Shown here piece after piece: positions 44,675 to 55,011 of a DNA stretch of 64,000 nucleotides. The position numbers were made by a program, and so were the translations under genes. The notes beneath the pieces were generated by a model that ran no database searches, was not told where the DNA came from, and saw only the letters and a list, made by a program, of their open reading frames with translations. Each line of letters begins with the position of its first letter. The stretch's first letter is position 1. This DNA comes from Eubacterium coprostanoligenes (GTDB taxonomy: Bacteria; Bacillota; Clostridia; Oscillospirales; Acutalibacteraceae), in contig NZ_FUWW01000008.1 of NCBI RefSeq assembly GCF_900167205.1, forward strand, positions 23,654-87,653, in the 5' to 3' direction.

Positions 44675-47600
44675 ATGGACAACACCACAAAAAAATGCCA
44701 TTGAAGCTCGTGACAGTAACATCCTCGTAAGTGCCGCAGCAGGTTCGGGTAAAACTGCAGTTTTGGTTGAGCGTGTAATACAACTTATTACCGATGTTAA
44801 TCTCAATGTGGATGTCGACAAGCTCCTTATCGTAACATTTACCAATGCTGCCGCAGCCGAAATGAAAAGCAGAATTGCAAAAGCATTGCTTAAAATTATA
44901 AAAGAAAATCAAAACGACACCAATGCGCACAGACAACTTGCTCTTTTGCCAAATGCAAAGATTTCAACAATAGATTCGTTTTGTATCGGTCTTGTCAGAG
45001 AAAACTTCTTTAAACTTGATATTGAACAGGATTTCAAGATTCTTGACAATTCCGAAAATGCCGTTTTGGAAAAAACGGCTATGGATGAAGTGCTTGATTT
45101 TCTTTATGAAAACGGCGGAGAAGATTTTAAGGATCTTGTTAATATGTTTTCATCAACCAAAGATGACAAGGGCTTTGCAGAGGTTGTAAACAGAATAAGT
45201 CATTTTATTTCTTCACAGGATTTTCCTGATTTGTGGCTTGACAAAATTTGCGAGATATATAATCCCGATATAAAATTTGAGGATTCGTTTTGCTCGGAAT
45301 ATGTTGTTAATGAAACAAATTCGCTTTTGGATGTCGTTGAAGATTTGCATCAACAGGCTGTTGATTCTTTGGATTTATCAGATGAAAAGCATATAAAACT
45401 GTTTGATGTGCTTGAAAGTGATCGTTCAACAATTGACACCCTGAGGGAATATGCACAAACGGACAAATGGGATAAAATGCTTGACACAATAAACAATCTT
45501 TCGTTTGAAAGATTTCCGTCATTTAAATGTGACGGAAAAGCCTTTGTCAAGTCAAACAGAGATTTGTACCTTGATATAATCAAAAATTCGATTGCAAAGA
45601 TGTATTCCGTTAGCAGCGATGATTATTTAGATGATTGTTATGCTCTATATCCCGTGATTAAGCAGTTGACAGAAACGGTCAAATTGTATAATAAAAAGCA
45701 ACTTGAAATGAAAAAGGAACTTAATTCATTCACTTTTTCCGATATAGAACATTTTGCAATTAACCTTTTGTTTTATCTTGACGAGTCGGGCGAAATAGTT
45801 AAAACACCTCTTGCATATGAACTTGAAGATTCTTTCTATGAAATTCTTGTAGATGAGTATCAGGACACAAACTCGGCGCAAGATAAATTGTTTGAGATTT
45901 TGTCAAACGGCAAAAACCGTTTTATGGTTGGAGATGTGAAGCAGAGTATTTACAAGTTCCGACTTGCAATGCCTTTCATTTTCACCGATAAAAAAGATTA
46001 TTTTGCATATTACGAAAAAGGCAGTGACAATATTAATCAAAAAATTATTTTGAGCAAAAACTTCCGTTCTCGTAAGGGAGTTTGTGATTATGTAAATTTT
46101 GTTTGTTCACATATTATGTCAAAAGAAGTGGGCGGTATTGATTATAACGAAGAGGAAATGCTCAATTCTAATGATGATTTCAAGCCTTCTGATGTGCCGT
46201 CTGCTCAAATCAAATATATTTCCACTCCCGATGGTGAAAACACTATTGAATACGAAGCACAACAAATTGCAAACTACATACTGGAAAAAGTCGCAAGCAA
46301 GGAACAAATCAAAGACGGAGATACATACAGAGAAATTCGTTATGGAGATTTTGCAATTCTTTTGAGAAGTGCAAAGACAAAAATCAATGCCGTGACCGAT
46401 GTCCTTGGTCAATACGGTATTCCGACAGTTGCAAATAATAAGCTCAATCTTTTTGAAAATAAAGAGGTTGTTATTTTGCTGAATTTCTTGCGTGTAATTG
46501 ACAATCCTACACAGGATATTCCGCTTCTTGCAACTCTTATGTCTGTGTTTTACGGCTACACAGCTGATGATATTTCACAGGCAAGAGTAGATTGTCCTTA
46601 CGGTAATTTGTATTCCGCTGTTTCAAAATCAGATATTTTTTCAAAATTTGTTGATGATTTGAAGAAATATAGAGAATACGCTTCGTCAATGAGCGTTGAA
46701 AATTTTGTTAGGCAGATTATCGGCGACACATCGTATTTGTCGGTGATTTCTGCAATGGGTAACCACGAGCAACGAGTACAAAATGTCAAACTCCTTGTTG
46801 ATATTGCCAAAAGATTTGATAATGGCGAAAATGTCGGATTGACTGCATTTATCAGATATGTTGATTCTATTATTGAAAACAAGTTCAATGTTGAAAGTGC
46901 TTCTGTAAACGATGCAGGCAAGGACGCAGTTGCCGTTATGACCGTTCATCGCTCAAAAGGTCTTGAATTTCCTGTGTGTATTCTTGCAGGAGCAAGCGGT
47001 AAATACAATAAAGATGATATAAATAAGGGAATAATTCAACTTAATCCAAAGTACGGTGTCGGATTAAAGGTCTATGATGCTTCAAGACTTTGCAGATACG
47101 ATTCGCTTCAATTCAGCGTTTTAAGGGATATTAATAACTATGATATGATGAGCGAAAATCTGCGAGTACTTTATGTTGCGATGACAAGAGCAAAGGAACA
47201 GTTTGTAACCTTTATTTCCGTTTCATCAAATGGCGTAGAGCATTATGTTGATTCTGTTTCAAAAAAGCTAATATCATCAAGTTTATCTTCGGCGTCAGTC
47301 ATTTCTCCGTATGTTGTAAAAAAAGCGAACACCGATGCGGAATTGCTGACTCTCTGTGCACTTATTCATAAAGACGGAAAAATTTTGCGTGATATGTGCT
47401 CAAAAGACGATATAGGTTTTGATATTTATGCCGATTTCAAACTTGATATTGAAATTCTTGATGAAAACAAAAAACCGGAACAGCAGGACGAACAATCTGC
47501 TTCGTCTAATGCGGAACTTCTTGCTGAATTGAAGGATAAACTTCAGTTTAAGTATGACAGGCTTGAATTGTCTGCATTTACATCAAAACGCACCGCTTCA

Positions 47601-48173
47601 TCGCTTGATGTTGCAGAACAGGATTTCAAGTATCTCACATCATCGAAGCCTGCATTTTTGAGCAAAGCTAATATGACATCGGCTCAAAAAGGAACGGCTA
47701 TGCACACGTTTATGCAGTTCTGTGATTATTCTGTATCAAAGAATAACCTTGAAGCTGAAATTGAACGATTGGTTTCTATGTCGTTTTTGACCGAAGAACA
47801 GGCAAACAGTCTTGACAGAACAAAATTGACTGCATTGTTCAACGGCGAATTTGCTCGGCGAATGTTTGGCAGTGATAATATTTATCGTGAAATCAAGGTT
47901 TCTTCTTTTGTTCCTGTTAATGAAATTGAGAAAACCGATTATACAGATGAGGTTTTGATTCAGGGTATAGCCGATTGTGTGTTTGAAGAAAACGGCGAAC
48001 TTGTGCTTGTTGATTACAAAACCGACAGGGTAGACTCTGAAGAAGAATTACTCGAAAGATACAAAAATCAAATTGCTTTTTACAAAAAAGCAGTGGAAAA
48101 AACACTGAATAAACCGGTAAAAGAGGCGCTTCTTTACTCGTTTTCACTAAATAAAGTGTGTATTTACAAATAA
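44667..48173 (+). CDS. addA: Helicase-exonuclease AddAB, AddA subunit
   Basis: This 1168-residue UvrD-type helicase-nuclease has Walker A SAAAGSGKTAVLVERV (~residue 21), motif II VDEYQDTNSAQ, helicase motif VAVMTVHRSKGLEFPV and the C-terminal nuclease LVDYKTDR (~residue 1120). AAGGAGG at 44651-44657 allows ATG 44658, 44661 or 44667; 44667 has the best spacing (9 bases) and gives MTKWTTPQKNAI, the family N-terminus. Confidence 0.95.
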   Translation: MTKWTTPQKNAIEARDSNILVSAAAGSGKTAVLVERVIQLITDVNLNVDVDKLLIVTFTNAAAAEMKSRIAKALLKIIKENQNDTNAHRQLALLPNAKISTIDSFCIGLVRENFFKLDIEQDFKILDNSENAVLEKTAMDEVLDFLYENGGEDFKDLVNMFSSTKDDKGFAEVVNRISHFISSQDFPDLWLDKICEIYNPDIKFEDSFCSEYVVNETNSLLDVVEDLHQQAVDSLDLSDEKHIKLFDVLESDRSTIDTLREYAQTDKWDKMLDTINNLSFERFPSFKCDGKAFVKSNRDLYLDIIKNSIAKMYSVSSDDYLDDCYALYPVIKQLTETVKLYNKKQLEMKKELNSFTFSDIEHFAINLLFYLDESGEIVKTPLAYELEDSFYEILVDEYQDTNSAQDKLFEILSNGKNRFMVGDVKQSIYKFRLAMPFIFTDKKDYFAYYEKGSDNINQKIILSKNFRSRKGVCDYVNFVCSHIMSKEVGGIDYNEEEMLNSNDDFKPSDVPSAQIKYISTPDGENTIEYEAQQIANYILEKVASKEQIKDGDTYREIRYGDFAILLRSAKTKINAVTDVLGQYGIPTVANNKLNLFENKEVVILLNFLRVIDNPTQDIPLLATLMSVFYGYTADDISQARVDCPYGNLYSAVSKSDIFSKFVDDLKKYREYASSMSVENFVRQIIGDTSYLSVISAMGNHEQRVQNVKLLVDIAKRFDNGENVGLTAFIRYVDSIIENKFNVESASVNDAGKDAVAVMTVHRSKGLEFPVCILAGASGKYNKDDINKGIIQLNPKYGVGLKVYDASRLCRYDSLQFSVLRDINNYDMMSENLRVLYVAMTRAKEQFVTFISVSSNGVEHYVDSVSKKLISSSLSSASVISPYVVKKANTDAELLTLCALIHKDGKILRDMCSKDDIGFDIYADFKLDIEILDENKKPEQQDEQSASSNAELLAELKDKLQFKYDRLELSAFTSKRTASSLDVAEQDFKYLTSSKPAFLSKANMTSAQKGTAMHTFMQFCDYSVSKNNLEAEIERLVSMSFLTEEQANSLDRTKLTALFNGEFARRMFGSDNIYREIKVSSFVPVNEIEKTDYTDEVLIQGIADCVFEENGELVLVDYKTDRVDSEEELLERYKNQIAFYKKAVEKTLNKPVKEALLYSFSLNKVCIYK

Positions 48174-48187
48174 ATTGAAAAAAACAC

Positions 48188-48216
48188 TTGCATTTTGTGT
48201 TAAACTTTGTTATAAT
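48188..48216 (+). promoter_or_regulatory. Sigma-A-type promoter of rpmE
   Basis: TTGCAT (48188-48193), 17 bases and TATAAT (48211-48216) precede the L31 gene; the leader would be ~65 bases. Confidence 0.75.
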
Positions 48217-48289
48217 TCTTGCGTTATAAGATTTAGTTGATAACAGCTATATTCTTTCGACTATCGGCAATTTAAGCGAGGTGAAAGTA

Positions 48290-48493
48290 ATGAAAGACGG
48301 AATTCATCCTGAATATAAGGCATGCACAGTTAAGTGTGCTTGCGGTGCAACATTTGAAACAAAGAGCACAAAGGGCGATATGAAGGTTGATATTTGCTCA
48401 AAGTGTCACCCATTCTATACAGGTAAGCAAAAGCTTGTAGATACAGGTGGACGTGTTGAAAGATTCAACAAGAGATTTGCCAAGAAAGGCTAA
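48290..48493 (+). CDS. rpmE: 50S ribosomal protein L31
   Basis: The start is ATG 48290, served by GAGGTGA at 48278-48284; GTG 48281 is part of that ribosome-binding site. The 67-residue protein begins [10 protein letters not shown] and has two Cys pairs, KCACG and [13 protein letters not shown], so it is the zinc-binding (C+) form of L31. Zinc-limited cells often replace this form with a cysteine-free paralogue, which is not in this window. It has its own promoter and terminator. Confidence 0.97.
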   Translation: MKDGIHPEYKACTVKCACGATFETKSTKGDMKVDICSKCHPFYTGKQKLVDTGGRVERFNKRFAKKG

Positions 48494-48505
48494 TCAAAAA
48501 ATAAT

Positions 48506-48545
48506 GGCAACAGTTGGTATGACCTCTGTTGCCTTGTTTTTTCTT
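48506..48545 (+). terminator. rpmE terminator
   Basis: GGCAACAG (48506-48513) and CTGTTGCC (48526-48533) form a perfect 8-bp stem with a T-rich tail. Confidence 0.88.
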
Positions 48546-48556
48546 TTGGAGGAAGT

Positions 48557-49177
48557 ATGGAAGAGTACAGGACCGTGGAAATATCTGCCGATGATTTTTT
48601 TATAGAAAAAAAGTCAAAGTTCATCGGCTACGCAAAACCTGTTAAAACCGTTGAGGAAGCAACAGAATTTATTTCACAGATTAGGTCAAAACATTGGGAT
48701 GCAACCCACAATGTTTATGCCTATGTTTTGCGTGAAAACAACACACAACGATATAGTGATGACGGAGAACCGGGCGGAACGGCAGGTGTTCCTATGCTTG
48801 ATGTTTTGCTCAAAGAAAATCTTGTTGATGTCTGCGTTGTCGGCACAAGATATTTTGGTGGAACTCTCCTTGGCGCAGGCAGTTTGGTTCGTGCATATAG
48901 CCATACCTCAAAAATTGCTGTTGAGGCGGCACATATTATAACTATGGCAGAATGTGATGTGATGAGCATTGCGGTTGATTATTCATTTTATGAAAGAATG
49001 AATATTATTTTGTCCGATTTTTCAGCAAATATTAAGGATAGCGATTTTGCTGACAATGTAAAAATCACTTTTTCAATAAAAAAAGATAGGGTAGAGGCTT
49101 TGCAAGCAAAACTTACCGATGTCAGCAACGGAAAATATCTTTTGGAATATATTGGTTCTGAATTTGCACAAGTATAA
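48557..49177 (+). CDS. YigZ/IMPACT-family protein
   Basis: This 206-residue protein has the IMPACT/UPF0029 core: KSKFIGYAKPV, HNVYAYVLRENN, SDDGEPGGTAGVPML and GTRYFGGTLLGAGSLVRAY, followed by a small ferredoxin-like C-terminal domain. Its function is unproven; eukaryotic IMPACT regulates GCN2 and bacterial YigZ is of unknown role. GGAGGAAG at 48549-48556 precedes ATG. A terminator shared with the converging gene follows. Confidence 0.9.
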   Translation: MEEYRTVEISADDFFIEKKSKFIGYAKPVKTVEEATEFISQIRSKHWDATHNVYAYVLRENNTQRYSDDGEPGGTAGVPMLDVLLKENLVDVCVVGTRYFGGTLLGAGSLVRAYSHTSKIAVEAAHIITMAECDVMSIAVDYSFYERMNIILSDFSANIKDSDFADNVKITFSIKKDRVEALQAKLTDVSNGKYLLEYIGSEFAQV

Positions 49178-49194
49178 TTTGTATAAGCATAATA

Positions 49195-49224
49195 AAAACA
49201 GGAGGCTAATCTGCTTCCTGTTTT
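49195..49224. terminator. Bidirectional terminator
   Basis: AAAACAGGA (49195-49203) and TCCTGTTTT (49216-49224) pair over 9 bp between the converging YigZ and phosphoesterase genes. Confidence 0.8.
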
Positions 49225-49231
49225 CTCTGAT

Positions 49232-50074
49232 TTATTGGTTGATGTTGATTACATTTATTTCGGGATGATTGAACAGCCTGAAAGGGAATTCTGCGTTTCC
49301 AAGACCTCGTGAAACAATCAACTTCGGTCTGTCACCAAACGAGCCTTTTACGTATTTTGGGAAAAGCCCTTGACCCGGTGAAAACACAGGACCAATGAAT
49401 GGCAGGCAAAATTGACCGCCGTGGGCGTGCCCAGATAATTGCAGGTCAAAATCATATTGACTGTAATTCATTTCTTTTACATTTTCAAAATTTTCCGGGA
49501 AATGTGAGAGTACAATTTTAAATCCACTGTTTTTTTCTAATTCTGCAAAATACGGCGACATATCTTTGTAAACAAAAGTTCCGTTCTTGCGTGCTTTGTA
49601 ATCGTCAAAATCGGCTTGGTTTTCATCAAGTCCGAGTATGCTGACATCAAAGCCTTTGTCGTTAAAAACAGAAACTCTGTTCAACAAAACGATAAAACCT
49701 ATGTCCGACAGTTCTTGCATTATTCTTTCAAAGTTTTCAAGCCGTCTTTCGTGATTGCCTGTGATGTAGTAGACCTTTGCAAATTTGACAAGTTCTTTGC
49801 CAAAGTTGAGCATCTTTTCTTTGTTTTTGCAATGGTCGTTTATATAGTCGCCTGTTATGCAGATAATATCTGGATTAAGTTCTTGTGTTTTTTTCAACAC
49901 CTTACCAAAAGGCTTTGAATGCAGGTCGCTTAATTGAACTATTTTCAGACTTCCGCAGTCATTGGATTTTATATTATATTGAGTTATGTCAATTATGTTG
50001 TTTTGCAGATATAAAAATATAATTATGCCTGCAAGGACAATCAGTGCGATTGCCGTAATCAAGATATATTCCAT
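49232..50074 (-). CDS. Membrane-anchored metallophosphoesterase
   Basis: This 280-residue calcineurin-like phosphoesterase has one N-terminal membrane helix (~residues 3-22). The two-metal motifs are in order: QLSDLHSK, ITGDYIND, TGNHERR, LSHFPENF and SGHAHGGQF. It resembles YkuE/YaeI proteins, some of which act on lipid A precursors or UDP-diacylglucosamine. The substrate is unknown here. AAGAGGTG precedes the ATG. Confidence 0.88.
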   Translation of the reverse strand: MEYILITAIALIVLAGIIIFLYLQNNIIDITQYNIKSNDCGSLKIVQLSDLHSKPFGKVLKKTQELNPDIICITGDYINDHCKNKEKMLNFGKELVKFAKVYYITGNHERRLENFERIMQELSDIGFIVLLNRVSVFNDKGFDVSILGLDENQADFDDYKARKNGTFVYKDMSPYFAELEKNSGFKIVLSHFPENFENVKEMNYSQYDFDLQLSGHAHGGQFCLPFIGPVFSPGQGLFPKYVKGSFGDRPKLIVSRGLGNAEFPFRLFNHPEINVININQ

Positions 50075-50210
50075 AAAACACCTCTTAAATATGATACATT
50101 TTTATTTTTTGCCCGTCAAGATAAAAAAATAAAGGATTTTTGATATTTTTTGAGTATAGTATATATGGATAGAAGTTTTAAGTAATATTTTGACGAAAGG
50201 AGAGGTAAAA

Positions 50211-51215
50211 ATGGACAAGTGTATTCGTCAAATTTCCGAGGAAAACGAAAAGAAAATTTTGTCACCGCTTGCTTGTCTTTCATCGCAAAGCAAGGGCAGA
50301 TTGAGAGAAGAAACCGAATGTGATATCAGAACTGCGTTTCAGCGTGACCGTGACAGAATTATTCATTCGCAGTCGTTTAGACGCTTGAAGCACAAAACAC
50401 AGGTGTTCCTTGCTCCGTCAGGTGACCATTACAGAACCCGACTTACTCACACCCTTGAAGTTTCGCAAATTGCAAGAACTATTGCCCGTGCACTTCAACT
50501 CAACGAAGATTTGACCGAGGCAATTGCACTTGGTCACGATTTGGGTCATACCCCTTTCGGACATGCAGGTGAAAGAGCGCTTGCACAGCTTTCACCAAAC
50601 GGATTCAAGCATTATGAGCAGAGCGTTCGTGTTGTTGATATTTTGGAAAAAGACGGCAAGGGATTGAACCTCACCGATGAAGTCAGAAATGGTATTTTGT
50701 GCCACACAATAGGTGAGGATGCCTACACCCTCGAAGGTCAAATTATTCGTATTGCGGACAAAATTGCGTACATCAATCATGATATAGATGATGCTATAAG
50801 AGCAGGAGTTATGAATGAGGAGGATATTCCTCTTGATATAAGAATGGGCCTGGGTATGACAAAGAGTGAGCGTATTAATAATATGGTGCTCAATGTAATT
50901 GCCAATACCGATGACAAAAAAATTCTTATGAGCGATGACTTTTGGGAATTGTTCAATGATTTGCACGATTTTATGTTTGTCGCAGTTTACAAAAATCCTG
51001 TTTGTAAAGGTGAAGAAGTCAAAGCCGTTGCAATGCTTGAACAGATTTATGAGCATTATTCAAAGCGTCCCGAGGAAATGCCGGAGCAGTATGTCGGCAT
51101 CGCCGAAAAAGAGGGCGTTGACCGTGCCGTGTGCGATTACATAGCAGGTATGAGCGATAATTATTCTGTCAAAGTGTTCAATCAGTTATATGTTCCTAAA
51201 TTTTGGATAGAATAA
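50211..51215 (+). CDS. dgt: dGTPase-like HD-domain triphosphohydrolase
   Basis: This 334-residue HD-domain protein contains [39 protein letters not shown] and [16 protein letters not shown], the motifs of dNTP triphosphohydrolases. Such enzymes hydrolyse dNTP to nucleoside and triphosphate. The start is ATG 50211 because AAAGGAGAGG (50198-50207) lies just before it. The dgt-dnaG-rpoD order is typical of Clostridia and links dNTP control to replication priming. Confidence 0.92.
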   Translation: MDKCIRQISEENEKKILSPLACLSSQSKGRLREETECDIRTAFQRDRDRIIHSQSFRRLKHKTQVFLAPSGDHYRTRLTHTLEVSQIARTIARALQLNEDLTEAIALGHDLGHTPFGHAGERALAQLSPNGFKHYEQSVRVVDILEKDGKGLNLTDEVRNGILCHTIGEDAYTLEGQIIRIADKIAYINHDIDDAIRAGVMNEEDIPLDIRMGLGMTKSERINNMVLNVIANTDDKKILMSDDFWELFNDLHDFMFVAVYKNPVCKGEEVKAVAMLEQIYEHYSKRPEEMPEQYVGIAEKEGVDRAVCDYIAGMSDNYSVKVFNQLYVPKFWIE

Positions 51216-51251
51216 TTTATATGTGTTAATTTACGGAAAGGAGTTTTGATT

Positions 51252-52994
51252 ATGCCGTCACTTTCAGACAGCTTTTTGCAGGAACTTCGGCTTAAAACAG
51301 ATGTTGTTGATTTGATTTCAAGCTATGTTTCTCTCAAAAAACGAGGCAACACCTATGTTGGTCTGTGCCCGTTTCATAATGAAAAAACTCCGTCATTTAC
51401 CGTTTATGAAAATACGCAGAGCTTTTATTGCTTCGGTTGCGGAGCGGGTGGCGACGGCGTAAGTTTTATGCGTAAAATAGAAAATCTTGATTATATTGAT
51501 GCCGTCAAGGTGCTTGCCCAAAGAGCAGGTATGCAAATGCCTGACGACGGCTATGATGATTCTCTGTCAAAAAAACGCAGAACGATTTTGGAAATCAATC
51601 GAGAAACCGCAAGGTTTTATCACAACTATATGATGAGTGAGCAGGGAAAGGTTGGTTTGCAGTATTTTTTGAATCGTGGACTTTCTCAAAAAACTATTCG
51701 CCATTTCGGTTTGGGGTATGCTCCAAATAAATGGGACGAGCTGTTGAAGCATCTCAAATCAAAGGGATATAATATTTCCGATATGCTTGCGGCAGGTGTT
51801 GTCAGAAAAGGCGAAAAAGGATATTACGATTATTTCAGAAATCGTGTTATGACACCTATAATTGACGTCAGGGGCAATTTTATTGCTTTCGGCGGTCGTG
51901 TTCTCGACGACTCAAAACCGAAGTATATCAATACTTCCGATACTTTGGTATATAAGAAAACAAATGAAGTTTTCGGTCTTAATTATGCAAAGGACAGCGG
52001 AAAAGACAGCCTGATTTTGTGCGAGGGCTATATGGATGTCATTGCAATGCACCAAGCAGGCTTTACAAACGCTGTGGCAGGCTGTGGCACTGCTTTGACC
52101 AATGAACAGGTTAGACTTCTTTCTCGATATGCAAAGGAAATAATACTTGTTTACGATAATGATGAAGCAGGTCAAAAAGCGCTTAACAAGGCCATTTCGC
52201 TGTTTGATCAGGTTGATATTAAAATCAGTATTCCAACCCTCAGCGGTGGCAAAGACCCTGACGAGATTATAAAAAATCTCGGACGAGCACGATTTGCCGA
52301 TATGCTCGAAAATTCTTCAAATGAAGTTGAGTTTGCAATTATGAAACTTCGCAGAGGTTTTAATTTGCAAACAACTCAAGGCAAAAGCCAGTTTGCAAGC
52401 GAGGCTGTAAAAATTCTTGCAAATGCAACACCGATTGAACAGGATTTGTATTTGTCTCGCCTTGCCGATGAACTCGGAATAGAAAAAAGAGCACTTCAAG
52501 CACAGCTTGTTGAATACAGTACTCGTATGGCGAAAGGCATAAAAAAGCGAGAGTATAACAAAATCATTGATGACGATTTGCGTAAAACTCGTAAGGAAAG
52601 TTTTGAAGCCGATACTTCAACCGTGTCACTCAAGGCACAGGCAAGAGTTATCGGATTGCTTATGACTTATCCCGATTGTTATTCATTGTGCAAGGATTTA
52701 AACCCGGATGAATTCACGGCAGGCTTTTATAAAAAGGCTTATGAAACCGTCACACAACGAATTAGGGATAACTTATCACTTGAATTGATAGTGTTTAATG
52801 AGGTGTTCACTGATGATGAAATGGGCAAGTTTACACATCTTGTTTCGGTTTCGCAGAACAGCTCTAATCCTAAAAAGGAATTTACCGATTGCATTAATGT
52901 AATTGATAATGAATATAAAAAACAAAATTCAAAAAGTACTTCTGAAATGAATGATGATGACTTCAGAAACTTTTTTAGCAAAAAGAATACATAA
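51252..52994 (+). CDS. dnaG: DNA primase
   Basis: This 580-residue primase has the N-terminal zinc finger (CPFH ... CFGC, ~residues 38-65), the TOPRIM core with LCEGYMDVIAMHQAG (~residue 257) and VYDNDEAGQKA, and a C-terminal helicase-binding region. The start is ATG 51252 with AAAGGAG at 51237-51243. rpoD follows after 15 bases, the ancient macromolecular synthesis arrangement without rpsU. Confidence 0.96.
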   Translation: MPSLSDSFLQELRLKTDVVDLISSYVSLKKRGNTYVGLCPFHNEKTPSFTVYENTQSFYCFGCGAGGDGVSFMRKIENLDYIDAVKVLAQRAGMQMPDDGYDDSLSKKRRTILEINRETARFYHNYMMSEQGKVGLQYFLNRGLSQKTIRHFGLGYAPNKWDELLKHLKSKGYNISDMLAAGVVRKGEKGYYDYFRNRVMTPIIDVRGNFIAFGGRVLDDSKPKYINTSDTLVYKKTNEVFGLNYAKDSGKDSLILCEGYMDVIAMHQAGFTNAVAGCGTALTNEQVRLLSRYAKEIILVYDNDEAGQKALNKAISLFDQVDIKISIPTLSGGKDPDEIIKNLGRARFADMLENSSNEVEFAIMKLRRGFNLQTTQGKSQFASEAVKILANATPIEQDLYLSRLADELGIEKRALQAQLVEYSTRMAKGIKKREYNKIIDDDLRKTRKESFEADTSTVSLKAQARVIGLLMTYPDCYSLCKDLNPDEFTAGFYKKAYETVTQRIRDNLSLELIVFNEVFTDDEMGKFTHLVSVSQNSSNPKKEFTDCINVIDNEYKKQNSKSTSEMNDDDFRNFFSKKNT

Positions 52995-53009
52995 CACGAG
53001 GAGATTATT

Positions 53010-54131
53010 ATGGAAAAAAAGCAAGCACCTATGACAGAAGCAGAAAAGAAAGAAAATGCGTTTAAAAAAATAATTGAAAAGGGCAAGCAGGCAGGTCACC
53101 TCACAGCACAGGAAATCGACAACTTTATTGTTGAACTTGACCTTGATGTTGATGAGCTTGAAAAACTCAATGACCAAATTGATTCAAATAATATCAGCAT
53201 TATTGATGACTTTTCATCAGAAGCACTTGATGGTATTGCTCTTGAAGTTGACCTTCCAAAGGAAACAGACGCTGCCGATTCGGTTGCTGTAAACGACAGT
53301 GCACAGATGGACGACCCTGTAAAGGTTTATCTTAAGGAAATCGGTAGAATTCCTCTTTTGACAGCCGAAGAAGAAATTGAACTTGCTATGAAAATAGCAG
53401 ATGATGACGAAAATGCAAAGAAGCGTCTTGCAGAAGCAAATCTTCGTTTGGTTGTTAGTATTGCAAAAAGATATGTTGGCAGAGGTATGCAGTTCCTTGA
53501 TCTTATTCAGGAGGGTAACCTCGGTCTTATCAAAGCCGTTGATAAGTTTGATTACACAAAGGGCTTTAAGTTCTCAACATATGCAACATGGTGGATTAGA
53601 CAAGCTATCACAAGAGCTATTGCCGACCAGGCAAGAACAATCCGTATCCCTGTTCATATGGTAGAAACCATCAACAAGGTAAAGAAAGCACAGTCACAGC
53701 TTCTCCACCTCAACGGCCACGAAGCAACACCTGAAGAAATCGCTGAATACCTTGAACTCCCTGTTGATAAGGTAAGAGAGATTATTCGTGTTTCTCAAGA
53801 GCCTGTATCACTTGAAACTCCTATCGGTGAGGAAGAGGATTCACATCTCGGCGACTTCATTCCTGATGATGATGCGCTTGCACCTGCCGATGCCGCATCT
53901 ATGAGCCTCCTTAAGGAACAACTTGCAGAAGTGCTTAAAACCCTCACTCCAAGAGAAGAAAAGGTGCTCAAACTCCGTTTTGGTCTTGAGGACGGAAATC
54001 CAAAAACTCTTGAAGAAGTCGGCAAGGAATTCAATGTAACTCGTGAGCGTATTCGTCAAATCGAGGCAAAGGCACTTCGCAAGCTTCGCCACCCAACAAG
54101 AAGTAAGAAATTAAAGGACTTTTTAGACTAA
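53010..54131 (+). CDS. rpoD: Primary RNA polymerase sigma factor RpoD/SigA
   Basis: This 373-residue sigma-70 has a short region 1.1, region 1.2 ([16 protein letters not shown]), region 2 ([20 protein letters not shown], then DLIQEGN and [11 protein letters not shown]), region 3 and region 4 with the helix-turn-helix [20 protein letters not shown] near the end. Its length is typical of Firmicute SigA. CGAGGAG precedes ATG 53010. The stop overlaps the next ATG by one base. Confidence 0.98.
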   Translation: MEKKQAPMTEAEKKENAFKKIIEKGKQAGHLTAQEIDNFIVELDLDVDELEKLNDQIDSNNISIIDDFSSEALDGIALEVDLPKETDAADSVAVNDSAQMDDPVKVYLKEIGRIPLLTAEEEIELAMKIADDDENAKKRLAEANLRLVVSIAKRYVGRGMQFLDLIQEGNLGLIKAVDKFDYTKGFKFSTYATWWIRQAITRAIADQARTIRIPVHMVETINKVKKAQSQLLHLNGHEATPEEIAEYLELPVDKVREIIRVSQEPVSLETPIGEEEDSHLGDFIPDDDALAPADAASMSLLKEQLAEVLKTLTPREEKVLKLRFGLEDGNPKTLEEVGKEFNVTRERIRQIEAKALRKLRHPTRSKKLKDFLD

Positions 54132-54352
54132 TGAAAGAAGAAAAAATTAAAAGAATAAATGAGCTTGCTCACAAATCCAAAACAGCCGAAGGACTTACCG
54201 AGGCTGAAAAGGAAGAACAGGCAATACTCAGACAGGAATATATTAATTCGTATAAAGCGAGCCTCATCGGTCAGCTTGAAAACACATATATTGTTCGTCC
54301 TGACGGAACAAAAGAACATCTTGAAAGAAAAAATAAAAAATGGGAAAATTAA
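54131..54352 (+). CDS. DUF896 (YnzC-like) small protein
   Basis: This 73-residue, highly charged helical protein contains KIKRINELAHKSKTAEGLTEAE and RQEYINSYKASLIGQLENTY, typical of DUF896. Bacillus members include an SOS-region protein, but the function is unknown. It shares one base with the rpoD stop and overlaps tmk by 13 bases, so it is translationally coupled on both sides. Confidence 0.9.
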   Translation: MKEEKIKRINELAHKSKTAEGLTEAEKEEQAILRQEYINSYKASLIGQLENTYIVRPDGTKEHLERKNKKWEN

Positions 54353-55011
54353 TTATTATGGAGGGTTTGGACGGTAGCGGAAAGTCTACTCAAACCGACC
54401 TTCTTGAAAAATATATTGTTCAAAATAATATTGAATACAAAAAGATTAAACTTCCGGATTATGACAGTCCGTCAAGCACACTTGTAAATATGTATCTTGG
54501 CGGAGAATTCGGCACGGATGCTTCAGATGTAAATGCTTATGCCGCATCTGCATTTTATGCTGTTGACCGTTTTGCTTCTTTCAAACTGAAGTGGAAATAT
54601 GATTACGAAAACGGAAAACTTATTCTTGCCGATAGATATGCAACATCAAATCTTATTTATCAAACAGAAAAGATTGATGAAAACAAGTGGGATGAATATA
54701 TCGAATGGTCAGAGGATTTCGAGTATAACAAAATCGGAATTCCTCGTCCCGACCTTGTAATTTTTCTTGATATGCCTGTTGAGATTTCTCAAAGGCTTAT
54801 GACTTCACGCTACAAAGGTGATGAGAATAAAAAGGATGTCCACGAGGCAAATGTGGCATTTCTTAATGCTTGCAGAAAATCGGCACTTTACGCTGCCAAA
54901 AAACAGGGCTGGGCGATTGTTGAATGTTCAGACGGTGAAAATCCATTGCCGATTGATGAAATACATAACAAAATCGTTCAGATTGTAGAAAAGGAACTTA
55001 ACAATGCTTGA
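54340..55011 (+). CDS. tmk: Thymidylate kinase
   Basis: This 223-residue kinase phosphorylates dTMP. P-loop EGLDGSGKSTQTDLLE (~residue 7), ILADRYATSNLIYQ with the DR motif (~residue 100) and a lid region (SRYKGDENKKD) are visible. It is slightly longer than standard bacterial Tmk (~205-210). There is no strong ribosome-binding site, and it overlaps the previous gene by 13 bases. Confidence 0.92.
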   Translation: MGKLIIMEGLDGSGKSTQTDLLEKYIVQNNIEYKKIKLPDYDSPSSTLVNMYLGGEFGTDASDVNAYAASAFYAVDRFASFKLKWKYDYENGKLILADRYATSNLIYQTEKIDENKWDEYIEWSEDFEYNKIGIPRPDLVIFLDMPVEISQRLMTSRYKGDENKKDVHEANVAFLNACRKSALYAAKKQGWAIVECSDGENPLPIDEIHNKIVQIVEKELNNA